Below the pieces are notes generated by a model that had not been told where the DNA came from, did not search any database, and saw only the letters and a list, made by a program, of their open reading frames with translations. Below are positions 55,963 to 64,000 of a DNA stretch of 64,000 nt, piece by piece. Source of the stretch: Rhipicephalus microplus. Taxonomy: Eukaryota; Arthropoda; Arachnida; Ixodida; Ixodidae. The stretch's first letter is position 1. Each line of letters starts with the position of its first letter. Location of the stretch: assembly GCF_043290135.1 (NCBI RefSeq), contig NC_134705.1, positions 55,529,271 to 55,593,270 of the forward strand. The letters are read 5' to 3'. The position numbers and the translations under genes are program-made.

Positions 55963-58882
55963 ATGCTTCGAAACATGTGCAAGACAGTGGACGGTTTTCT
56001 CATCAACGATTTCATGCATGACGACAACGTGAGATCGGCCCTCAACTACGCGGCCCGACCGGACGATATCTTCGTGGTCAGCTACCCCAAGTGTGGGACG
56101 ACATGGACGCAGTACATCGTGCTATGCGTGCTCAACAAAGGCCAACCACTCGAGGATTTCACGGAGTTCATGCTGCGCTCGCCCTTCCTGGAACTCTTGG
56201 GCGCAGAGTCGGCTCATCGAATGCGTCGGCCGGGACCTATCAAGACTCATTTTCCGTTCGACAGGCAGCCGTATAACTCGCAAAGCAAGTACGAAACCTG
56301 CGCAGCTTCCTCTAAACGTATTTTGATAATATATTTGTAGCTGTTCTCTTCTTAATCGAGGATGTGTAAGCGTGAGTTTCAGAGTCATGTTATGTGCTAG
56401 GCGGTGCGCTGAGCTATGACATTTCTGCACTTGGCCTAAGCACCGAGCCTCACATAGCACCGCACACGCGTCTAGCTATGACGTGGCTGCGCCGAAACCG
56501 TGGTGCTCCTGCTAGCTGCGCACAGACAAAACGGCACTCCAAGTCGCCGCTTCGCCCAGTTGTTCCGCTTCCCCGACTAAACCTTTTAAACTGTTTCTCG
56601 CTGCCTGTAGGCCACATCCGGCTGTGTCTAAAGAGCATCGGATGTTGTCGACTGTTATATTCACACTCTGTTGTAAACGTTAAAAGCCTCTGTACGTTCT
56701 AGAAATAAAGCTGCCAGCAGCGATAATGAATAAGTGCATGGTGAAAGAGCCATGAAAGCCCACGTGTTTTCCCAAAAAGCACTATCCTAACACTTCTGCT
56801 TATCACCATGACCATATTGTCACTTTTATGTTTTACTAGGTAGAAGGCCCTCCGCTAAAGAGCAGAATCTTTTCCGATTTGGTAGCTGTAGAGTTCACTC
56901 CCGAATGACGTGATAACATGAACATGTGCTGGCTGTTTTACATATAGATTGTTAAGATATGCGATAATAAAGAGTGCGCAGGAAACTACTAGTTTTTAAT
57001 GAGGCCTTAGAGGCCATTAGGTACCCACAAGAGAATAAAGAACAGCGAATATAAATTGCTAAGATAGCTATTGAGAAGACGCACAGTCGAAACTAGGTCT
57101 TTCTATGTGTATATTGCAGCGTCTTGCGTTTGCCCCTTCACTCAAAGATTACCTGCCGCCACTCCCTCCCTCCATATGCGTGTTTCGCGGGCAATAATTT
57201 GACTACCTTCCCTAGTTTTCTTTATTTGTCGTGTACTATGTGGCGAAATAACTGCGTGTATTTATTTAAACATTGTTTCGTTAGCGCAGAACATAACTAC
57301 ACAAACCTGAACTGAGTTCTCGATATTGCCCTGATAGTAAATACGTGCGACGCTCCACGTAAAATTACGATAAAAATAGTCTGCTTTACCTAACGAACAA
57401 GCCGCTAATCTTCACTTTATTATAAATGTAGTACTTTGATATAGAAGTTTTTAAAACGCAATTGGGGAATTCACGGTCAAATTACTTGGGAGGTCCTTTG
57501 AAAAAGTTTTACCCAATGGCTTCGTAACAATGTTTTGTATGCGTTTGCTGAATATAAGACCTGTTTATACCCAGTGACGGCTGCTGTATTCGGGAAAAAA
57601 AAGTGATGCTGGTGCTATCTTTCACAGCGTATGTCTATTTGAAATGAGCACTCTTAGTTTATGATTTGATGACGAGCTGACTGACCGTCCCACGGAAGTC
57701 CAACAAATTGAGAGCGTAGGCGGCAAAGTGGCTACTACGGCTCATTTCGGTTCGAGAACGGTTAAAGAAAAAAAAATAAACAAAGAGAAGCAGCAGGTAA
57801 ATATGCGAGATAGAGTAAGTAACGAACTGTGAGATAATTATTAATGAATAGAAATATAAAGAAGAAAAGTAGGTAAAAGTGGATAAAAAGAAATAGAAAT
57901 AAAGATAAACACAATTAGCTGCGTACTCTCGTCACGCTTGGTACCATTTGTGCAAATGGTCCTACTTTCCGTGACAAAGTAGAGACAAACGAAGTTTATT
58001 GAAAAGATTTAGCTGGCATAAGCGTTGAATATGATGGGATTGTGTAACATAACAATCAAGTTATGATTATATGGAAGACTACTTTAAGATAATCCCATTA
58101 AGAAAAGTGCATTGAACTTGTGCCATGAAATAGGCGAATGTCTCTGAAGGATGTGGGAAAATTAAGCTTGCATTTATGTTGAAATAGAAGGTATAATCTG
58201 TAATTGAGAAACTGATGACGACGTTTTGCTCCGCCTTGTTTTTACTTATGTTTCTTCCGGCAGATACATATACGTCACCAGGAATCCCTACGACTGCTGC
58301 GTTTCGTACTTCCACCACGTACGAGACTCGCCCGTCTACAACTACGCCGACGCGACGCTAGACGAATTCGTGGACGTGTTCGTCGAAGGGAAGGTCAGTT
58401 GTGGGGACTACTTCGACCACCTCATCTCGTGGTACGAGCACCGAGACGACGAGAACGTACTCTTCATCACCTACGAAAGACTTAAGGAGGACATTGCAGG
58501 GTCAGTGCTGCAGATAGCCGACTTCCTCGGAAAGCAGCACGGGGAGGAGCTGCGCCGAGACGCCGCACTGTTCGCGAAGATCACCGATATGGTGAGCGCA
58601 CCTAGCATGCGCCAGGCCTTCAGCTCGGGCATCAAGGCCGTCATGCCCAACCTGCTGTCTCTGCCCCCGGAGAAAGCTCTGAAATCTGTCGAGGTGTACC
58701 GAAGTGTGCTGAGGAAAAAGCACATGTCCACCGTCAAGAGCGAGTTCATCCGAAAGGGCGTTGTCGGGGACTGGAAAAACTATTTGGAGGAGAAGCACAT
58801 AGAAAAGATCAAACATTGGATTGCACTTAAAACGCAGGACAGCGATGTCATGAAGCTGTGGGAAAATATCGGGCTGCCATAA
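55963..58882 (+). CDS. Cytosolic sulfotransferase, two coding exons (55963-56288, 58264-58882), 314 aa
   Basis: The enzyme moves a sulfuryl group from PAPS to hydroxyl or amine groups of small molecules in the cytosol. Exon 1 ends AGCAA before GTACGA; exon 2 follows TTTCTTCCGGCAG. Together they give 945 nt, 314 residues plus stop, normal for the family. PAPS-binding YPKCGTTW is at residues 41-48, the likely catalytic His 96 lies in KTHFPFD, the 3'-phosphate loop is VTRNPYDCCVSYFHH (from 113), and RKGVVGDWKN is at 272-281. No signal peptide or membrane segment is seen. ATG 55963 is preceded by an in-frame TAA six bases upstream, so the start is firm unless an upstream exon is spliced differently. 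Substrate cannot be predicted; ticks have several such enzymes, some acting on dopamine or octopamine-like amines. All key residues are present, so the gene looks functional. Confidence 0.93.
56289..58263 (+). other. Intron of the sulfotransferase gene
   Basis: 1975 bases with GT (56289) and AG (58262-58263) ends and a short pyrimidine tract TTTCTTCCGG before the acceptor. No mobile element recognised inside it; an A-rich segment lies at about 57760-57910. Phase 2 split of the Lys-109 codon. Confidence 0.88.
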
Positions 58883-58975
58883 GTGCTTCTTGCCATTAAG
58901 AGATGCCTTAAACTATGCTTGTCTGCGTCTAATTGAACCATTGGCAGTAAAATATACATTATGTAGCTAACTCGT

Positions 58976-58981
58976 AATAAA
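58976..58981 (+). terminator. Polyadenylation signal of the sulfotransferase
   Basis: AATAAA 94 bases after the stop codon, followed by T/GT-rich sequence (GCTGTGCTTTGCTCTCTTTA) about 25 bases on. Confidence 0.7.
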
Positions 58982-58989
58982 TGGCTAAG

Positions 58990-59580
58990 TAGTGAATACA
59001 CTAACGCTGTGCTTTGCTCTCTTTACTTCCCAGTCTTGAGCAAAAGAAGGGGATTATTTCCCATGGACTTAGTTTATGTCATACACATAGGAGTCAGTAT
59101 AACCGACATTTATGCATTAGACAGCAGCAAAAATCACCCTTCGCTCACTTCAACATGAAACAATAATTTTTGTATGCTATGAAATGTATTTAGCAAAGGT
59201 TTCTATATTAAAAAGAAATAATTTTTTATGTTTAGTATATTTGTAAAAACCTAGTGCTATTGTGTATGTCCTATCCCTATCAATTTTAATTGCTATAAGG
59301 TAGGTTAAAAATCTTAGAAAATGCAACAAATTTGTGGCTAAAAATATTCATCTTTCCTCTTTGTTGCCGTTACCGCAAAGCCCCGCAAGCTAGGTCACTC
59401 GCTATTAATACCCAAATAAGAGAACCGAGAGTGAACTTGGCGAACTAACTGTTCTAAATTTCAGAATTAATTTTGATGAACTCAAATTATACAATTATGA
59501 ACGTCTTTACACTCAGCATTTTCACCAGTGTTTAGCTTCGTGATAATTTCTCTGCTGAAAATAGAAATAATCATTTAAAT
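58990..59580. other. Unassigned AT-rich stretch after the sulfotransferase
   Basis: No gene or repeat recognised. Confidence 0.4.
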
Positions 59581-59800
59581 CAACTGGCACGTGCCACCTA
59601 CCTCCTCTTCTTCGTCCCCGTCTTCATGTGGCTTCTCAAGACACGTGTATCGATTTTCAGTAACAGTGAATAAACGAATGAGAAAAAAAGCTATTCTTGG
59701 TCCTAAACTTTCTTCATGACGCGAGATTCGAACTCGCGCACGCTGATTGCGAAAACGAGCATCCCAACCTCGCGGGCCACAAGTGCACGCCAGCAGACAT
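59581..59800 (-). repeat. tRNA-like head and associated repeat (SINE candidate)
   Basis: On the - strand: GTGGCCCGCGAGGTTGGGAT (box A-like), a CTCGTTTTCGCAATCAG middle, then GCGAG-TTCGAAT-CTCGC, a perfect 5-bp T-arm with a proper loop (59723-59739). A full acceptor stem is not found, so a working tRNA gene is unlikely. The sequence beyond (to about 59581) may be the SINE body. Confidence 0.45.
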
Positions 59801-59950
59801 TAGCAAAGTTTTGTTTAGTATGCACTATAGTAAAAGCAAGTGACCATGAGCTTAAGAGATGTGATAGAGAGAATGTGAGAAATGAGAGAAATCAAGAGGG
59901 AGAAACTGAAGCATGGGATCTATATGAAAGTGAGTCATAAGTGCAGAAAG

Positions 59951-60064
<114 letters not shown>

Positions 60065-60559
60065 CCTTATTCGCTTGCGAAGTCTGGACTCTGACTGAAA
60101 CGTTAGGGGAAATGAAAATATTTGTATGTGCATCATCTGAATCCCACTCGATTGCTGGGCTCACACAAAGCATACGCGTGCCATATCCACGATGAACCGA
60201 GACGGACGATATTCATACGTGCACGATGAGGATGCATGAATAACGCATGATGATGATGGAAATGTACAGATGAAGAGGATGAGCATGCGAAACGTCCGCG
60301 CTAATTCTGCCCGCTTGAATGCGGTCAGCCTGGCCACGGCAGGTCAACGGGACAAAAATTGAGGGACCCTTAAGGTTCGCCTTTAAGAGCTTAACTAGAT
60401 AGTGAAATCTGGCCCCTAGTGCACCCTTCAACCGCTAAGTGCTTATTTATTAATATGTTTGATTACATACACACACACGCACACAGTAGATTGAACCAGC
60501 ACGCGTTATTATCGCCGTTTGGACTTGTTTTCGTCGTGACACCTGACGAACAAAATGCG

Positions 60560-60960
60560 TTAAAGGGGCCCTTAAACACTTTTTCAAGTAATTAAAGAAT
60601 GAATTCACTAGAACAGCTTATTGCCTCACGAATTCAACACCCCAAAATTTCAAGAATCGGTCCAGTATGAGTGGAGTTACAAAGGTTTGTCGCAGGCTGC
60701 AATTGCATTATCTCTTCTCTTGTCCCGACGAAAGCGCTAGACGCTAAGCAGGGAGGGGTGGCAGGGCAAAGAAACCACCATGCCTCGTAACTTTGACCAC
60801 TTTTCATTTTTTCGAAAACGCGGCTTTTCATTGTGATCGCGCGTGCACGCCTGGCTAAGTAGCGGCCGCTCGTGGCTATCTCGGTAACTTGACTTTTTGG
60901 TCACAGACGCACAGAAGATTTTTTGCTCACAACCAACGGGGCCGACGCCGGCAGCAGGTT
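60560..60960. repeat. Dispersed repeat (MITE-like candidate)
   Basis: Starts TTAAAGGGGCCCTTAAACAC, a word I associate with a common tick repeat, and continues non-coding up to the LINE tail at 60961. Terminal inverted repeats could not be shown, so the class is open. Confidence 0.35.
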
Positions 60961-61205
60961 TTTTTTTATCAATCAATCAGTTTATTATTATGTCATAAAA
61001 GGATGTTACAGGGAGTAAAATATACAAAAGAGGGTCCCAAAGTACAAGACTGCAACGGGACCATCGGTGATCATTACAAATAATAAAAGCACAAGCAGCT
61101 GTTAGAATCGCAGAAGCAAAAATATATAAAGCAGAATGAAAATAAAAAGGCATGGAATCAAAAAACAAATAATACAGCACAAAACAACACAAACAAGATG
61201 ATACA

Positions 61206-62711
61206 TCAACTATTGAACAGGTACACTTTTAATGAGTTTTTAATTGAAAATAAAGAAACTTTGCATTTTAGCGAAGTTGGCAAATTATTCCATATGGTTA
61301 TGGTACAGAAGAGAGAAGATGACTTACCATAGTTAGTACGAACCTTAGGAAGTAAAAAGTTATTAGCCGCGAACCTGGTTGTGTTAATATTAACTAACAT
61401 CTTAGGATCAATGAAATTAGCAGAAAGTTGATTTCTTGTTTGTTTATGCAAAAACATAATTAGATTAAACCTGAATAGATAGTTAACAGTTAAGATTTTA
61501 TTGCATTGAAGAAGGGGAGCGGCGCAACTGTCGCGAGAACAGTTAAAAATAGCGCGAATAGCTCGATTTTGTATATGTTGTACGGATGAAAGATGACACT
61601 GGTAAGTATTCCCACATGATGCGATGCCATAAGTGATATGAGAATGAATGAATGCGAAGTAAAGTGAAAGGAGTGCTTTATGAGAAAAATATGAGCGAGC
61701 TTTGAGTAATGCGCGAATGCCGAATGCTGCCGTTTTTCTAATGTGAGCAATATGGAGAGCGAAGTTAAGGTTAGCGTCGAGGTGAACGCCAAGAAAAGAT
61801 ACACTGTCGCTGATATTAATCAAATGAGAGTCAACTGTGAGCTGTGGTGAGGAAGTTAACTTGCGTTGAGCTGATCTATAAACCATTAACTTAGATTTAT
61901 ATGGATTAATGAATAAGAAATTTTCCTGGCACCATTTTGACACAATTCAAAGTACAGCATTTATATTATTAGTCACACTGTCAATACATCTATCAGCAAT
62001 AGAAATGGTAGTATCATCAGCATATAAAACGCAGTGAGCCATGTGTATAATGTCAGGAAGGTCATTAATGTAAAGTGAAAAAAGTAACGGACCCAGTAAT
62101 GACCCTTGAGGAACCCCTTGATTCATTGTTTTAGTAGAAGAAAACGAGCCCGTTCTGTAAACAGTATGCTTTTGGTTACGGAGGTAACTGTTTAAAAATT
62201 TGAGGGATGGACCTGTAATACCGTATGATTCGAGTTTCTTGGATAAAATGAGATAATTGATGGTATTGAATGCCTTTGTGAAGTCTAAAAAAACTGACCC
62301 TACTACAAATCCTGCGTCTATAGAGTGTTTGTTGAAGTCTGATAGGGAAAGAATAGCAAGGTTAGTAGAACTTCCAGCGCGAAAGCCAAATTGACAGGGC
62401 TTCAGTATATCATATTTATTAAGGTACTTGTTTAGCCGAGTTATTAACAGTTTTTTGATGACTTTGCTCAGGAAAGAAAGAATACAGATGGAACAATAGT
62501 TAGAAATAGATTGCTTGTCGCCCTTTTTAAAGATCGGAAGGACTTTAGCTATTTTTAGAGAAGTAGGGAAACTGCCATGCTTGAACGCAAGGTTTATAAT
62601 TATAGAAAGTGGTTCAGAAATAATGTCTACTGCAAGTTTTAAGTGTCGTGCTGAGATTTTATCTATACCAGCGCCGGTTTCTTTGAGACTTGATTGCTGT
62701 AGAAACATCAT
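61206..62711 (-). pseudogene. LINE reverse transcriptase with one in-frame stop
   Basis: Motifs: KIAKVLPIFKKGDKQSISNY, CQFGFRAGSSTNLAILSLSD, SVFLDFTKAFNTINYLILSK, NQGVPQGSLLGPLLFSLYIN and HCVLYADDTTISI (about 62010). An in-frame TGA at 61947-61949 separates the palm from the C-terminal region (VSKWCQENFLFINPYKSKLM onward to 61206), which is open and in the same frame. KAFNTIN has Asn where Asp is usual (KAFDTIN), and NYCSICILS differs from the common NYRPISLLS, so catalysis may be impaired too. Confidence 0.87.
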
Positions 62712-63097
62712 CAGAGCTCACGGGGAGAAGAAAAAAAAGAATGTTACGACGCTGCAGATTACCGCAAGAACTGATATGTTTTTCAGGAAAAATTTCGAAA
62801 AAATAATTACTAAAAGCATCAGCAACACCTCCAGGGTTATCATGTGTAACGCCTTTACATATTACTGTCTGCAAAGGTGAACTATGTATTGATCAATTTA
62901 GAAAATTGTTTAATAGTTGCTATTGTCTTTTAGAGTTGTTTCTTTCACTAGATATTTGGTCATCATAATATTTTTTCTTGGCATTTTTCAGGAGACAGGA
63001 AAGAACATTCGAGTATTTTTATAGCGTGAAGCTAAAGCAGTGTTAAATGGTTGTTTCTTGACTTTTCTGTACAGGTTATCTTTTTTACACCTACATT
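62712..63097 (-). pseudogene. Frameshifted linker between LINE endonuclease and RT
   Basis: A frame at 62874-62659 carries NPGGVADAFSNYFFEIFPEK, the usual segment before RT, but slips in the A-rich run near 62730-62740 and has a stop upstream. The region between 62880 and 63097 has further lesions. Confidence 0.7.
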
Positions 63098-63997
63098 TTA
63101 GCAGTCGCTCAGATAACCATGGGTTCTTAGGATATTTGTACCTCTTTTTACATTTGACTGTTTATACATTTGACATTCTTCTACGGCTTTAAGGAAAAGG
63201 GAAGAAAACTTGTTGAATGCCTGGTCTACATTGCATAAGGACGTAACACTGGACCAATCAGTTTTAATAATGGCATTGAAAAACAATTCCTGCTCCAGTA
63301 CGGAAGTAACACGCGTGGGTGGATCAAATGGCTTCATGACGTTGAAAGCAAGAAATATGGGATAATGATCAGTGATGTTCACATCAGTTACTCCTGCAGA
63401 GGGAGAGGGCGAGAAATTACAGATGGCATGATCAAGCAATGGAGCAGCACCAGAAAAAGGACATCTAGTAGGAGATGAAATGAGAGACTCAAAACCGTAT
63501 CCACTGAAGCAGTCATATTTTCTGCATGCATGATTGTCTGTGTTAAGCAAGTTGATGTTGATGTCTTCAACTAGCACAACGCGCTTGCCTTCAGATGATA
63601 ACTGATGCAGAATGGTATCCAGGCGAGAAATGAAATCCCTCATATTCGAAGAAGGGGAACGGTAAATACACCCCAGAATAACGTTGTTATTATCGTTTAC
63701 AAAAGAATGATATAATTCAATCCACACGGATTCGCAATGCGAGATGCCTAAGGAAAGATCTTGTCGGCAGGTGTAGGACTGATCTGGGGCGATATATATT
63801 GCTGAGCCGCCATAGCTGTCTGAACAACGGTGAGTGTACTGAGCTACGTACGATGACGGGCCGAACAGATTGACGTCATAAGTGCAGAGCCATGTTTCAG
63901 AGATGCAAATGATGGAGAAAAAATGCGCGAGTGAATCTATAAAGTTATAAATATTATCCAAATTTTTCCGGAGGATACGCGCGCTGAAATAAACCAA
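63098..63997 (-). pseudogene. LINE AP-endonuclease domain, 299-codon frame
   Basis: ISETW gives the metal-binding Glu, GGSAIYIA, IYRSPSS and LVEDININLLN follow, and NITDHYPIF ends the domain. In the usual GDFN motif this copy has VEDIN, and the usual SDH is TDH. The frame is open to the window edge, and its real start lies beyond 64000. Confidence 0.85.
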
Positions 63998-64000
63998 GGA

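Larger units (their letters stand above)
60961..64000 (-). mobile_element. L2/CR1-like LINE, 3' part, running off the window end
   Basis: On the - strand: endonuclease (63997-63098: CISETWLCTYDVNLFGPSSY, GCIYRSPSSNMRDFI, NITDHYPIF), a broken linker (63098-62711), RT and C-terminal region (62711-61206), then a 3' UTR and a GATT-type tail with an A run (60961-60985). The RT motifs differ from the element at 1938-6312, so it is a different family. ORF1 and the 5' end lie outside the window. Confidence 0.88.

Overview
The window looks like a piece of a large, repeat-rich arthropod genome. A hard tick or close arachnid relative is my best guess, from the LINE, Penelope-like and tRNA-SINE families recalled and from a tick-like cytosolic sulfotransferase; the species cannot be fixed from sequence alone. 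Only one convincing host gene is present: a two-coding-exon cytosolic sulfotransferase on the + strand (55963-56288 joined to 58264-58882). Almost everything else recognisable is transposable-element DNA, satellite DNA or microsatellite. No bacterial genes, operons, CRISPR arrays or rRNA genes were seen.

Layout. 1-770: a large inverted repeat. 1938-6312: a nearly complete LINE on the - strand (ORF1 with one frameshift, intact 945-aa ORF2, partly duplicated 5' UTR). 6.3-20 kb: mostly unassigned DNA with islands, namely a head-to-head pair of Penelope-like element 3' ends (10393-11303), a decayed LINE scrap (about 11.8-12.1 kb), a hammerhead-like motif (14.26-14.30 kb) and a direct duplication (17.4/17.85 kb). 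20.0-31.1 kb: a nest of elements. It holds a short non-autonomous LTR element whose left LTR is split by a truncated LINE, then an old LINE split by a full Ty3/gypsy element with 164-bp LTRs, then TA microsatellites around a long palindrome. 31.2-35.5 kb: a second Ty3/gypsy element on the - strand, without visible LTRs. 35.8-36.66 kb: an I-type LINE fragment with an RNase H remnant.

37.5-40.2 kb: a tRNA-headed repeat carrying a GATA microsatellite, a LINE 5' fragment ending in a 2A-like peptide motif, and five 274-276-bp tandem repeats. 42.2-42.8 and 52.1-53.5 kb: two copies of one dispersed repeat, the second broken by a tRNA-SINE. 45.2-46.4 kb: an L1/Tx1-like LINE fragment. 46.85-51.24 kb: two copies of a complex repeat built from 146-bp monomers; the first copy is interrupted by a pogo/Tigger-type DNA transposon remnant, and subtracting that remnant restores the monomer phase. 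55-59 kb: the sulfotransferase locus. 59.6-64 kb: a tRNA-like sequence, compound microsatellites, a dispersed repeat, and a LINE on the - strand running off the window end.

The genes do not form a pathway. The window is best read as successive insertions around one detoxification-type enzyme gene, with relative ages readable from nesting: old LINE, then gypsy inside it; short LTR element, then LINE inside its LTR; satellite, then pogo inside it; dispersed repeat, then SINE inside it.
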